A DNA stretch of 64,000 nucleotides from Chitinophagales bacterium (GCA_013816805.1 JACDDS010000001.1:271001-335000), one strand, 5' to 3'; shown: positions 37,537-47,597, counted from the stretch's first letter. Program-made: numbers and translations. The notes: generated from the letters alone by a model not told the origin.

Positions 37537-40500
37537 ATGAAGAGAAAAATTACGTCGTTTTTTAAGGCCCCCTTTTGCACTCTATACTTCTGCTGCACGG
37601 TATTGACTTTCCCCGCAGGCGCACAAAGGGACAGCTTCCCTTTTAAGCACATTGAGAACATTACAACTGAAAATGGGCTGTTATCTAACCATGCTTACAG
37701 CGTCATTCAGGATAGGAAAGAATTTCTATGGTTTCTTACCTTCAACGGACTTCAGCGTTATGATGGTTATACTTTCAAGTCGTATCCTTATCAGATCTCA
37801 GACTCCAATTCAATCGTGTCTGATTGGTTCAATGGAGCGGCAATACTGAAGGACGACATCATATGGATACCTTCCGCCTCACACGGGTTCTATGCCTTTG
37901 ACATTGATATAGAAAAATATACACGCTATCACCATCAACCTAATAACTCCAATTCTCTCATTGTTGATCAAACATCAGATCTTGCAGTTGACAGAAACGG
38001 AAGAGTTTGGATAGCTACCTCGGGCGGATTGAATTGTTTTGATCCATCCACAAAGAAGTTCACCGCTTATATGCATCGCGATAGAGATGGTCAAACCATC
38101 AGTAATAATAATGTAAAGAGTATTTGTCTTGATGATTCCAATCACTTGTGGATTATTACGGCATCAGCCGATGTGGACTTGTTCGACCCCATCACTAATA
38201 AGATAATCCGGCATTTTAATATTGAAACAAAAGCTATGACAGAAGATGGACTTAGTATTGCACGCAAAGGCAGAAATGGAAACGTGTGGATTGGAACATT
38301 TGATAATGGCTTCTACGGCTATAACATTTACACGGGACGGGTGCTTCATTACACTCACAACCTTTCTGATCCTTTTTCACTCAGCTTCGATCGGGTTTAC
38401 AATGTATTCGAAGATCATTCAGGGAATTTGTGGATTGGTTCGAATGTCGGCAACGGATTAAATTATTATGATCTTGTTTCGGGAAAATTTTACCGTACAA
38501 ATTTTTCTTCAAAACTTTCAAATTCATCATTGTTTGTGAACTCCGTCAGCGAAGACAATAGTGGAAGAATCTGGTTAACAACGGGAGGCAAAGGAATTTT
38601 TGCAATTGATCTGCGATACAAAAAATTTCACCTCATTCAGCATGATGCGCTCAATAAGAATTCACTTCCATCGAATTTCGCAACTGCGCTCTTACAGATC
38701 AATGATACCATCATCCTTCTTGCCGCTGAGCAAGGTGTAATTTCATTCAATACCAAAACAAAATCTACAGTCCAATTTGAAGTTATAGAGAATGGAATGA
38801 ATATTCTTCGTGTAGTTCCAGATATTTGGTCAATGTATCAAGACACCAGGAAAACAATTTGGTTTTGCACTAATGATGGGTTGATCTCTTATGATCCAAA
38901 AACAAGAATTCATCATTGGTATAAGAATATTGCGAATGATTCCACCTCCTTGAGCTTTAATTCCTGTTCATCAATTATCGAAGATGATAAGGGCAGATAC
39001 TGGTGCAGTACAGATGGAGGAGGACTCGATGCCTTTGATCCTGCTTCGGGAAAATTCCGTGCATTCAAAGTTCATCCCTCTGTAAACTCTATCAGCACAA
39101 ATAATGTCCAGCAAGTGAATAAAGGTCCATCCGGCGCTCTTTATCTGCAGAGTTGGGGAGGAGGATTTATGATTTTCAATCCGGACAGCGAAACATTCAA
39201 AATCTATCGGCACAATGCAAATGATTCCACAACAATCAGCAATGATATGGTTCAGGGCTATTTTCACACCCAATATGGTTATTTGTTGATTCCAACCTTC
39301 GGAGGAGGACTCAATGCATTTGATGAGTCTACAGCTAAGTTCAGGGCGTTCACTGTAAAAGATGGGCTTCCGAGTAATGTGGTTGGAAATCTTGTGATGG
39401 ATGATAACGGAAAAGTGTGGCTTACTTCTGATCACGGCATAAGCAGTTTCACACTACCTGAAAATCCATTCGATCCCCAGTGTAAAATCAATTTTCGTAA
39501 CTATGATGCAAGCGATGGAATCACAAGCAATTCCATGATCTTATTCTCGCCATTCAAAGACACTCAGGGGAGAATTTATTTTCCTAAAACTGATGCCGGA
39601 TTTTTCTATTTCGATCCGCAGGAACTCAAAGACAATCTTCATATCCCACCGGTTTACATCACTGACTTCAAACTCTTTAATCACTCCCTAACACGAGGTG
39701 ACAACACGCATCTTTTGTCACAAGCCATAGAGAACACAAGAGAAATTAATCTCACTTACAAACAGAATGTAATTGCCTTTAGCTTCGCTGCACTCAACTA
39801 CATTCATCCTGAAAAAAATCAGTACGCCTATAAACTCAATGGCTTCGATAAGGATTGGATTTACTCCTATGCTTCAGAACGCTTTATTAACTACACAAAT
39901 CTGGATCCCGGTTCTTACACGTTTGAAGTAAAAGGAAGTAATAATGACGGTGTTTGGAATCCAACACCCGCATTGATTCAGATTATCATTACGCCACCGT
40001 TCTGGAAAACTATTTGGTTCAGAACCTTGATGGGGATCGGCGGTGCAAGTTTGATTTACGGAATCTATCGTTATCGGCTTCAGGAAGTGATTCGTGTTCA
40101 AAACATCCGCAATAAAATTGCAAGTGACCTTCATGATGAGATTGGCTCTACACTCAACAGCATTTCTATTTACAGTGAAGTGGTTAAGAAAAAAACAGGA
40201 CAGGAAATTCCGGAGTTGAATCTGATTGGTGAGAGTGCCCGCAAAGTAATTGATGCTATGAGCGATATTGTATGGACGATTAACCCTGAGAATGATTCAT
40301 TCGAAAAAATCATCTTTCGCATGCGTTCACTTACACATTCGCTTATGAAAGCTAGGAGGATTGAGTACACCTTCAGGGCGGATGAAAACTTAAATGAATT
40401 GAAGCTGCCAATGATAACCAGAAAAAATTTTTACCTCATATTTAAGGAAGCAATTAATAACCTGGTAAAATATTCAGAAGCCAGTCGTGCTTCTATTATT

Positions 40501-40701
40501 CTGAGCGCTTTAGATCATGAAATAGAGCTGTTGATTCGCGATAATGGAATCGGATTCGATGTAAATAATCCGGCACGTGGAAACGGATTAATGAACATGG
40601 ATCGGCGCGCGAATGAAATCAAAGCTTCTTTGAATGTTGAATCAACCCCAACAAAAGGAACAACTATCCAGTTACTACTTCATAAAAAATTACAAGCATG
40701 A
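37537..40701 (+). CDS. Sensor histidine kinase with two-component propeller domain (module 1)
   Basis: 1054 residues. Signal peptide to about 30 (PAGAQ). Residues 35-690 are two-component propeller repeats, each with W(I/L)..T/G.GL..(F/Y)DP cores such as GRVWIATSGGLNCFDP, predicted to form two periplasmic beta-propellers. A Y_Y_Y domain follows (about 745-805, KNQYAYKLNGFDKDWIYSYA), then one membrane helix (about 828-848). The cytoplasmic part is HisKA_3 with phospho-acceptor H866 in DLHDEIGSTL and a HATPase with N-box FKEAINNLVKYSE and G-box RDNGIGFD. There is no fused regulator, unlike classical hybrid HTCS proteins. Its stop overlaps the response regulator ATG (ATGA). The ligand is unknown. 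Confidence 0.92.
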   Translation: MKRKITSFFKAPFCTLYFCCTVLTFPAGAQRDSFPFKHIENITTENGLLSNHAYSVIQDRKEFLWFLTFNGLQRYDGYTFKSYPYQISDSNSIVSDWFNGAAILKDDIIWIPSASHGFYAFDIDIEKYTRYHHQPNNSNSLIVDQTSDLAVDRNGRVWIATSGGLNCFDPSTKKFTAYMHRDRDGQTISNNNVKSICLDDSNHLWIITASADVDLFDPITNKIIRHFNIETKAMTEDGLSIARKGRNGNVWIGTFDNGFYGYNIYTGRVLHYTHNLSDPFSLSFDRVYNVFEDHSGNLWIGSNVGNGLNYYDLVSGKFYRTNFSSKLSNSSLFVNSVSEDNSGRIWLTTGGKGIFAIDLRYKKFHLIQHDALNKNSLPSNFATALLQINDTIILLAAEQGVISFNTKTKSTVQFEVIENGMNILRVVPDIWSMYQDTRKTIWFCTNDGLISYDPKTRIHHWYKNIANDSTSLSFNSCSSIIEDDKGRYWCSTDGGGLDAFDPASGKFRAFKVHPSVNSISTNNVQQVNKGPSGALYLQSWGGGFMIFNPDSETFKIYRHNANDSTTISNDMVQGYFHTQYGYLLIPTFGGGLNAFDESTAKFRAFTVKDGLPSNVVGNLVMDDNGKVWLTSDHGISSFTLPENPFDPQCKINFRNYDASDGITSNSMILFSPFKDTQGRIYFPKTDAGFFYFDPQELKDNLHIPPVYITDFKLFNHSLTRGDNTHLLSQAIENTREINLTYKQNVIAFSFAALNYIHPEKNQYAYKLNGFDKDWIYSYASERFINYTNLDPGSYTFEVKGSNNDGVWNPTPALIQIIITPPFWKTIWFRTLMGIGGASLIYGIYRYRLQEVIRVQNIRNKIASDLHDEIGSTLNSISIYSEVVKKKTGQEIPELNLIGESARKVIDAMSDIVWTINPENDSFEKIIFRMRSLTHSLMKARRIEYTFRADENLNELKLPMITRKNFYLIFKEAINNLVKYSEASRASIILSALDHEIELLIRDNGIGFDVNNPARGNGLMNMDRRANEIKASLNVESTPTKGTTIQLLLHKKLQA

Positions 40702-41336
40702 GCATTCGTGTAACTCTATTCGATGACAATAAAAGTCTGTGCGACAGTTTGTTTCAATTAATCAATGGTTCGCCAGGATTCAGGTGTGCGGGTGCATTTC
40801 CAAACTGCAATGAATTACTGAACGATATAAGGAAATCAAAACCGGACGTGGTGCTGATGGATATTGAAATGCCAGGCATGTCAGGCATTGAGGCAGTAAA
40901 GCTGATAAAAGAAAATTTTCCCGAGATAAAAATTTTAATGGAAACTATTTTCGAAGATGATGAAAAAATATTTGCGTCCGTTTGCAGCGGAGCAGAAGGC
41001 TATATATTGAAGAATACACCTCCGGCGGAAATTCTTGATGCAATTCAGGAAGTGTACGCAGGTGGCGCTCCGATGACACCAAGTATTGCTACTAAAGTAT
41101 TGAAAATGTTTAAATCGCAAAATGTTTTAAAAAAGAGTGTGCCCTCCGACCTTTCCCATAGGGAAAAAGAAATCCTCACCTGCCTGGTGGAAGGAATGAG
41201 CTACAAAATGATCGGGGATCATTGCTCTATCAGCATTGATACGGTCGGCGGTCATATTCGAAATATCTACAAAAAACTTCAGGTGCATTCAAAATCGGAG
41301 GCTGTAGTGAAAGCTATTAGAGGAAAGATCGTGTGA
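40698..41336 (+). CDS. LuxR/NarL-type response regulator (module 1)
   Basis: 212 residues. The receiver domain has acidic pocket D9/D10, phospho-acceptor D55 (VVLMDIEMPG), the T of LMET and K of YILKNTPP. The C-terminal LuxR helix-turn-helix (about 148-205) contains LSHREKEILTCLVEGMSYKM and DTVGGHIRNIYKKLQVHSKS. It starts inside the kinase stop codon (ATGA), so the pair is coupled. It probably binds the dyad at 37445-37495, which would control both the cargo operon and the kinase; that is inference. Confidence 0.93.
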   Translation: MSIRVTLFDDNKSLCDSLFQLINGSPGFRCAGAFPNCNELLNDIRKSKPDVVLMDIEMPGMSGIEAVKLIKENFPEIKILMETIFEDDEKIFASVCSGAEGYILKNTPPAEILDAIQEVYAGGAPMTPSIATKVLKMFKSQNVLKKSVPSDLSHREKEILTCLVEGMSYKMIGDHCSISIDTVGGHIRNIYKKLQVHSKSEAVVKAIRGKIV

Positions 41337-41346
41337 CAAAAAATAA

Positions 41347-41371
41347 CCTTACAGGTTGGAGAAGCTGTAAG
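41347..41371 (-). terminator. Terminator between regulator 1 and module 2 cargo operon
   Basis: Stem CTTACAG / CTGTAAG with a 10-nt loop; on the minus strand it is followed by GTTATTTTTT. It lies 17 nt after the end of the converging cargo gene. Related stems recur at 48249 and 59561, at the ends of modules 2 and 3. Confidence 0.65.
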
Positions 41372-41387
41372 ATTAATGCTTAGAAAA

Positions 41388-42256
41388 TTATTTGGTTACA
41401 CTTAGCCGAATCGTTTCGCTTTGATTTGCTGTCTGCATTTTCAAAAAATAAATCCAGAAGGTACTTGATGTCCACTTTCATCTGTTGCATTCCATTGCAA
41501 TTGATGAGTACCCGCAGTCATGATTTCATTAGCAAGGATTTTAATGGTTGTTTCTGATACATTATAAATGATGATAGAAGTTTTTTCCGTTTGAGAAAGC
41601 GAAAATGAAACAGTGGCCAGATTTTGAATAACATTTGGGGGAACAACTACCGAAGCAAATCTCTCTACGTACTGAATACCTGTTGCAAGCGAGATGGTGT
41701 CTCCTGCGAGAATAGATTGATTGGGAATAGTGTTATAGGCAAAACCAGTAGATGAACAAGAAGCAGATAATGGAATTGTAGCTGCTGATACATACAATTG
41801 AATCCATCCATAGTAGGATTGATTAGCGAGAACTATTTTAAGAGGTAAGTAATGTTCAACTTCATTTACCCAGCCAATACAGTCGCTACCGTTGCAACGT
41901 CTTAAATCCGTCAGCTCTTTCTGCCAAGGTAAATCGCCATTAATTATACTGTCAGGTGTTGAAAGGGTATCAAAAGAAAAAAAAGATCCATGTTTTCCCG
42001 ACGCAGTCACATAGGCGAAAGGAGGAATCTCGTAATGGGCAATGACGTGACCGGGTATAGTTGAAATATCAATTGTCAGATCAGAAACTCCATCCTTATT
42101 TACATCTATGTTAACATGTTGATTGCAGTAACCACTACAAGATATGCTGAATCCATCTTGGTGATAAATAATCTGGGCATCTGTAACAGACAAGAAAAAC
42201 ATTCCAATCACAATCGGAATGAAAGCGATTTGCTCTTTGAGTAATTGTTGGTTCAT
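41388..42256 (-). pseudogene. T9SS cargo protein, frameshifted in the sorting domain
   Basis: From the ATG at 42256 (signal peptide to VTDAQ) the protein reads through IIYHQDGFSIS, a Ca-site-like DVNKDGVSDL, and FAYNTIPNQSILAGD, then into the sorting domain (TVSFSLSQTEKTSIIIYNVS). At about 41448-41454 one base is missing (GGATTT where paralogues have GGAATTT), giving SGFIF and a stop. In the +1 frame the expected FLKMQTANQSETIRLSVTK follows to 41388. 869 nt in total, again one short. The lesion removes the last strand and the basic end of the domain, which T9SS needs, so the product would be exported to the periplasm but not sorted. Confidence 0.8.
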
Positions 42257-42332
42257 TTTATTAAGGTTTAAAAATTTAAAAAAGAAAAATCTGTTCATCA
42301 CAATTCATGGTAATAAAGAGTCCTAAAGGTTA

Positions 42333-44024
42333 TTATATTACGGACACCCGAATGGTTTTAGCCTGATCTGCAGTTTTCACACGGAACAAGTAAATTCCGG
42401 CGCTCAATGCATTTCCACTTTCATCTGTTGCATCCCATGGCAATTGGTGAGTGCCGGCAGTCATGATTTCATTAGCAAGGGTTGTCACTAGTCTTCCTGT
42501 TACATCATAAATCTTCAGAGAAACATTTTGTGATTGAAGGAGCGAAAATGAAATAATAGTCGATTGAGAAAAAGGGTTTGGATAAATGGTTAATGATAGT
42601 GGACTTGCATTTGCCACCACCGATGTTACTGATACCGGAGAAAGTTTAACCACCCATACTTGAGCATTACTGTCATTATCCTGATTAAATCCTTCTCCGG
42701 TATAATTGGTTGAATCAGTCATGCCAGCTATAGTCAGACTTCCATTCCGGTTCATTACAGCAGCAGATAAGTTTTGATAACCTATTCCACCAAAGAAGTT
42801 AGAACCGGAAATATTTCCGTCGCTATCCATTTTCACCATCCATAGGTCCGTTGGATTGATAGAATCTATCGTACTGCCTATACAATCGTAATCGACTGAC
42901 CGGGTTCCGCTGGTTATGATTAAATCTCCGTTCGCCTGTTCAAACGCTGCATTGTGGATTGCCTCATCTCCAGTGCCTCCGTAGGTGCGCGACCAAATCA
43001 GATTTCCCGCCGTGCTTATTTTAGCAATCCACCAATCATACGTGTCAGTAATTCCATCAAATCCATAGACATGTGGAATATCTCCACCAGCCATTGTAGT
43101 TAAACCTGCGCCTATATAATCGCCACTGCTTAACTGCATAATGTTTTCAAAACCATCGTAGCCCGGACCTCCAAAAGCCTTTTCCCACTGAATGTTTCCG
43201 TCAATATCAAGTTTTACTAACCATGCATCACCATATCCATCATTTACTGTTCCGTGATATCCCGTTACCTCGCCATCATCTGACTCAGTGTAGGTAGAAA
43301 GCATATAGCCACCTTCCAAACTTTGAATAATGCTGGTGAGGTGATAATCGTTTTCACCAGATGAACCACCGTAACATTTTTGCCAGATGATATTTCCGTT
43401 TTGATCCAACTTGACAACCCAGGCATCGGCGCCACCGTGACCTCCGCTTACATCTCCATCATTCGCCCCGACAGTTCCTGCAATAACATAATTACCATAT
43501 TGATCCTGAATGAAGGTTCCTAAATCGTCGTAACTACTGCTGCCTAAAGTTTTTTCCCATTCAATATTTCCTGCACCATCCAATTTAAAAATGTCAATGT
43601 CACCATTTCCATGATTGCCACTAATATCTCCATCGTTAGATTCTGTATAGCCACCAACCAAAACACCACCGTCTGCAGTAGCAATTATATTTTTGCCAAA
43701 GTCATCAGCACTTCCTCCTAAACATTTTTGCCATTGAAGATTTCCGGTGGCGTCAATCTTTGCCACCCACATGTCAGTGCCATTGCCACCATGATATCCT
43801 GACACATCACCATCGTTGCTATAAGTCATTGCAGTAAAAACATAACCGCCATCCTGTGTCGCGGCGATGGTGTTACCCATATAATCGTTGTACTCAACTG
43901 CGGAACCACCATATTCTTTCTGCCATTCAATGCTGAACGGTTGAGTTTGCGCGGTTGCAAATTGAATGTAGCAATTGATTACGATTATTGAAATGCAGTT
44001 CAGTAATTTGATTTTGCTTTTCAT
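42333..44024 (-). CDS. T9SS cargo protein with SNDGD-repeat propeller
   Basis: 563 residues. Signal peptide ends TAQ (about 26). Residues 35-455 consist of about eight repeats of 50-60 residues built on G-x-N/T-x2-I-x3-A-D-G-G-Y, then E-S-N-D-G-D-V-S-G-x-H-G, then D-x-W-V-V/A-K-L-D-x2-G-N-I-Q-W-Q-K. The regular Trp and the Asp/Asn-rich loops suggest a calcium-binding beta-propeller or solenoid. The last 80 residues are a type A T9SS domain (TIYPNPFSQSTIISF ... VKTADQAKTIRVSVI). Head gene of the module 2 cargo operon; secreted surface function unknown. Confidence 0.85.
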   Translation of the reverse strand: MKSKIKLLNCISIIVINCYIQFATAQTQPFSIEWQKEYGGSAVEYNDYMGNTIAATQDGGYVFTAMTYSNDGDVSGYHGGNGTDMWVAKIDATGNLQWQKCLGGSADDFGKNIIATADGGVLVGGYTESNDGDISGNHGNGDIDIFKLDGAGNIEWEKTLGSSSYDDLGTFIQDQYGNYVIAGTVGANDGDVSGGHGGADAWVVKLDQNGNIIWQKCYGGSSGENDYHLTSIIQSLEGGYMLSTYTESDDGEVTGYHGTVNDGYGDAWLVKLDIDGNIQWEKAFGGPGYDGFENIMQLSSGDYIGAGLTTMAGGDIPHVYGFDGITDTYDWWIAKISTAGNLIWSRTYGGTGDEAIHNAAFEQANGDLIITSGTRSVDYDCIGSTIDSINPTDLWMVKMDSDGNISGSNFFGGIGYQNLSAAVMNRNGSLTIAGMTDSTNYTGEGFNQDNDSNAQVWVVKLSPVSVTSVVANASPLSLTIYPNPFSQSTIISFSLLQSQNVSLKIYDVTGRLVTTLANEIMTAGTHQLPWDATDESGNALSAGIYLFRVKTADQAKTIRVSVI

Positions 44025-44057
44025 CTTGTTTTGGGTTTAGAAGAAAATTTAACGAAA

Positions 44058-44090
44058 CAAAGATCGCTTCGCGAATAGCCTGTGTCAATA
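44058..44090 (-). promoter_or_regulatory. Promoter of module 2 cargo operon (TATTGACA-17-GATCTTTG)
   Basis: TATTGACA at 44083-44090 and GATCTTTG at 44058-44065 (minus strand) with a 17-nt spacer, 34 nt before the ATG at 44024. The best match of the set. Confidence 0.6.
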
Positions 44091-44098
44091 GCTGAATC

Positions 44099-44159
44099 AG
44101 GTTGAATTACACAACCACAAACAACCAATTTGAGGGGTATAAGAATTTTAAAACAACCT
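44099..44159. promoter_or_regulatory. Candidate operator with CAACC repeats (module 2)
   Basis: AGGTTG at 44099, then CAACC at 44112 and 44122 and CAACCT at 44154, in direct and inverted orientation between the two divergent promoters. The outer pair forms an inverted repeat. The composition is simple, so this is a weak call. Confidence 0.3.
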
Positions 44160-44160
44160 C

Positions 44161-44168
44161 TATCTTCG
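44161..44168 (+). promoter_or_regulatory. -7 element of second sensor kinase gene (TATCTTCG)
   Basis: TATCTTCG, a common variant of TAnnTTTG, 4 nt before an ATG at 44173 that is in frame with the kinase, and 151 nt before the chosen ATG at 44320. Confidence 0.45.
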
Positions 44169-44204
44169 TTTAATGAAAGGGGTTGTAAGACAAATATCCG
44201 CGTT

Positions 44205-44278
44205 GCCCTCTGACTCCCTAAAGGGAAAACCTCTCACAACAATTGCAGAGGGGTTCCTCCTTCAGGAGGTCAGGAGGC
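44205..44278. repeat. Palindromic repeat element, copy 1
   Basis: An imperfect inverted repeat with arms of about 29-33 nt: CCTCTGACTCCCTAAAGGGA at the left, and at the right a strand whose complement reads CCTCCTGACCTCCTGAAGGA. The same element lies in opposite orientation at 47481-47562. Its form is that of short dispersed palindromes seen in Bacteroidota intergenic regions. It lies between the kinase promoter and the start chosen here, and the reading frame stays open through it. Confidence 0.7.
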
Positions 44279-44319
44279 TGCAAGAGCAAGTTGCTACTAC
44301 GGATCTTTTTCGTACGCCA

Positions 44320-47300
44320 ATGAAATGGAATACTGAAGTGCAAATATTTTTCAGAGCGCTCATTTATATCGTAATGCTTCTGCATTTTTCAAAATCATTC
44401 GCACAGCCATCAACTTTTCCATTTCAGCATATAGATCATCTTACAAGGCAAAATGGGCTTTCAAACAATAATGTATTTAAGATCATTCAGGATAAAAATG
44501 GGTTTATGTGGTTTCTCACCTATGATGGCTTAAACCGTTACGACGGCTATACCTTCAAAATATATCGCTACAGTCCTGAGCATGCCGATTACATCATGCA
44601 GGGCTGGTTCTCCGACATGGTGCAGGATAGCAGTGGCATCATCTGGATGGATGACACCAATGCGGGAGTGTATGCTTTTGATCCTATAAAAGAAAAATTT
44701 ATTCATTACGTGCACAATCCGAAAGATGAAAATTCGCTTTGTGATGACATTAATTTTGGACTAACAGAAGTGCGAAATGGACGCATCTGGATTCCAACAG
44801 AAAATGGATTGGATGAACTTAGCACTCGAACCGGAATATTCAAACATTATCATCACATTGCCGCAGATTCTTCTTCCATCAGCAGCAATTTCGTAAGCAG
44901 CACCTGCATGGATGAAGACGGAAACTTGTGGGTGGTTACTGCAGCCGCGGGTATTGATTATTTTAATCCTGCAACGGGAAAGGTGACGCAGCACTTTAAT
45001 TATGGATCCAATACCCTAATGATACCAGATGCAAATGCTGAAATTTACAGAGTTAACACAGGCAGAAACGGAAACATCTGGATCAATAGCCGCAACAACG
45101 GAATTTTTTACTACAACACCCGAACAAAATCAGTAAAACATTTGGCGGTGAACCAAAAAAATGCCGACTGGAACACCGGTGCGGGCATAGTTAATACTTA
45201 TGAAGACAGTAATAGCAATCTTTGGATGGTTAATCCTAACGGAGGAATTATGTATTATGAAAGCATCAACAGAAAATACTTTCATCTCGATTCTGTTCCG
45301 GCGCTTTCAACTCAGATCGGAAGAGTAAATTGTTTTTATGAAGACCGAAGTGGAAGAATCTGGATCGGTTCAGACAATGGAGCATTTGCCCTGGATGCAA
45401 AAGGGAAAAAATTCAATCATTATTTTCATGATGCTGATAATAGAAATTCTATAGCTGACAATTATGTTTTTTCAATCTATCGTGATAGTCGGGGACAGCT
45501 TTACGTTGGGGGAGGTGGTCTCAATTTAATGGATGACAAATTTAGAAAATTCAGGCATTTGCAATTGCTTGAAAATGGGAAAAGCATTTTCGAGAATAAT
45601 ATGGTATGGCAGATTCGCGAAGACAGCAAAGGAATATTATGGTTTGCAACCGGAAACGGTTTGGTAAAATATGATCCGGCTACGGGAAAACATATCCGGT
45701 ACTCTTACAATGTTAACGACAGCACCTCAGTGAGTGCGCAATCAGTCACGGGGATTATTGAGGATCGCAAAGGAAGATATTGGTGTACCACTTTCGGTGG
45801 TGGCTTTGATGCATTCGATCCTGCAACCGGCAAATTCAGAGCGTTTGAAGAGGGTACAGGAAAAAAAATTGTGAGTACGAATAGTTTGGGAAACTTGTTT
45901 GAGGACTCCCATGGCATCCTCTACATGGGTAGTTGGAATGGTGGCTTAGTCACCTTTAATCCGGACAGTGAAACATTTAAGATTTACCGGCATGATTTTA
46001 AAAATCCATCGTCACTCAGTTGTGATATTGTTTTTGATTTTCTGGAATCGAGAAATGGAATAGTTTGGGTTTGCACCCTTGGCGGAGGTTTGAATGCCTT
46101 CAACCCATCCAATGGAAAATGCAGATCTTTTACTACAAAAGATGGTCTTGCTGATAATGCCGTGAACAATATTGTTGAAGACGGTAATGGGAATTTCTGG
46201 CTTGGCACTGCGAATGGAATCAGTTGCTTTACGCCGCCGGCAAATCCTTTTGATTCATCCAATAAATTTCACATTCGCAATTATGATGAAAGTGACGGAC
46301 TGCCGGAGAAACAAATGAATGGCTTCGATTCATTCAAAGATGATGACGGAACGATTTACATCGGAACAGAAACGGCGGGATTGATCAGCTTTAAACCCGA
46401 TGAGTTAGAAAACAATGATTTTGTACCACCGGTTTACATCACTGATTTGAAACTTTTCAACAAAACGGTTTTGCCAAAAGCTGCTGATTCTGTTTTAAAG
46501 TCCCCTGCTGAATTCACCAACGAGATTAAACTTTCGTACAAACAGAACGTAATCTCCTTCGAGTTTGCTGCACTCAATTATTTCCATCCTGAAAAAAATC
46601 AATACGCATACAAGCTTGATGGCTTTGATAAGGATTGGATTTACACCGATGCTTCGAAACGTTTTGCCGATTATACCAGCCTGGATGCAGGTGAATATAT
46701 TTTCGAGGTAAAGGGAAGCAACAACGATGGCGTTTGGAATAACTCTCCTGCAATGATGCAACTCATCATCACACCACCCTACTGGCAAACGTGGTGGTTC
46801 AGAGCGGGGATGGTCGTCGTCATCGCGATTGCAATCTACGGCTTGTATCGTTTTCGCTTGAGCCAGGTGATTCGATTACAACAAATCAGGAATAGGATTG
46901 CTCATGATTTACACGATGACATCGGTTCTACGCTGAACAGCATTTCTGTTTACAGCGAGTTAATTAAGAAAGACCCATTACAGCAGACTTATGCGCTAAA
47001 TATGATCGGAGCAAGCTCGCGAAAAGTGATCGATGCCATGGGCGACATTGTGTGGGCTATCAATCCCGAAAACGACAGCATCGATAAAATCATTCTGCGT
47101 ATGCGGGCGCTGTCGTATAACCTGCTGCGCGCGAAAAAAATTGAATACACGTTCCGCGCTGATGAAGAAATGGGTAATGTAAAGCTCTCCATGGAAAAGC
47201 GGCGGAACTTGTTTCTCATATTTAAGGAAGTGCTCAACAACGTGATCAAATATTCAGAGGCAAAGCGGTCTGAAATTCGCTTAACACATAATAATGGGAC

Positions 47301-47469
47301 ACTGAGGTTGCTTATCAGGGATGATGGCATCGGTTTCGATCCGGCAGTCAAATACAATGGTAACGGATTGAACAGCATCAGAAAAAGAGCACAGGAAATG
47401 CATGCGAAGCTAAACATTCAATCCGGTGAGGGTATCGGGACGAGTGTGGAATTAATTGTGAAGGCATGA
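44320..47469 (+). CDS. Sensor histidine kinase with two-component propeller domain (module 2)
   Basis: 1049 residues from the ATG at 44320, where a signal peptide begins (MKWNTEVQIFFRALIYIVML ... SFAQ). The frame is open to an ATG at 44173 just after the promoter, so a form with 49 extra residues encoded by a palindromic element is possible. Architecture as in module 1: propeller repeats (GLSNNNVFKIIQDKNGFMWF onwards), Y_Y_Y domain (KNQYAYKLDGFDKDWIYTDA), one membrane helix near TWWFRAGMVVVIAIAIYGLY, phospho-acceptor H865 in DLHDDIGSTL, N-box FKEVLNNVIKYSE, G-box RDDGIGFDP. Its stop TGA overlaps an ATG at 47466, the probable ancestral start of the regulator. Confidence 0.92.
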   Translation: MKWNTEVQIFFRALIYIVMLLHFSKSFAQPSTFPFQHIDHLTRQNGLSNNNVFKIIQDKNGFMWFLTYDGLNRYDGYTFKIYRYSPEHADYIMQGWFSDMVQDSSGIIWMDDTNAGVYAFDPIKEKFIHYVHNPKDENSLCDDINFGLTEVRNGRIWIPTENGLDELSTRTGIFKHYHHIAADSSSISSNFVSSTCMDEDGNLWVVTAAAGIDYFNPATGKVTQHFNYGSNTLMIPDANAEIYRVNTGRNGNIWINSRNNGIFYYNTRTKSVKHLAVNQKNADWNTGAGIVNTYEDSNSNLWMVNPNGGIMYYESINRKYFHLDSVPALSTQIGRVNCFYEDRSGRIWIGSDNGAFALDAKGKKFNHYFHDADNRNSIADNYVFSIYRDSRGQLYVGGGGLNLMDDKFRKFRHLQLLENGKSIFENNMVWQIREDSKGILWFATGNGLVKYDPATGKHIRYSYNVNDSTSVSAQSVTGIIEDRKGRYWCTTFGGGFDAFDPATGKFRAFEEGTGKKIVSTNSLGNLFEDSHGILYMGSWNGGLVTFNPDSETFKIYRHDFKNPSSLSCDIVFDFLESRNGIVWVCTLGGGLNAFNPSNGKCRSFTTKDGLADNAVNNIVEDGNGNFWLGTANGISCFTPPANPFDSSNKFHIRNYDESDGLPEKQMNGFDSFKDDDGTIYIGTETAGLISFKPDELENNDFVPPVYITDLKLFNKTVLPKAADSVLKSPAEFTNEIKLSYKQNVISFEFAALNYFHPEKNQYAYKLDGFDKDWIYTDASKRFADYTSLDAGEYIFEVKGSNNDGVWNNSPAMMQLIITPPYWQTWWFRAGMVVVIAIAIYGLYRFRLSQVIRLQQIRNRIAHDLHDDIGSTLNSISVYSELIKKDPLQQTYALNMIGASSRKVIDAMGDIVWAINPENDSIDKIILRMRALSYNLLRAKKIEYTFRADEEMGNVKLSMEKRRNLFLIFKEVLNNVIKYSEAKRSEIRLTHNNGTLRLLIRDDGIGFDPAVKYNGNGLNSIRKRAQEMHAKLNIQSGEGIGTSVELIVKA

Positions 47470-47480
47470 AGTTGTCTTCG

Positions 47481-47562
47481 CTGCCTCCTAACCTCATAAA
47501 GGAGGAACCACTCCCGCTGCCGGATGTGCGCAGGGGTTCTCCCTTCAGGGAGTTAGAGGGTA
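47481..47562. repeat. Palindromic repeat element, copy 2 (at regulator start)
   Basis: Inverted-repeat arms of about 30 nt (CCTCCTAACCTCATAAAGGA at the left; the complement of the right arm reads CCCTCTAACTCCCTGAAGGG). Opposite orientation to the copy at 44205. It separates an ATG overlapping the kinase stop (47466) from the first ATG of the conserved receiver (47598), and the frame is open throughout. Confidence 0.7.
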
Positions 47563-47597
47563 ACGTAGGCGAGCGAGAGAATAATTTGAAAAATGCC

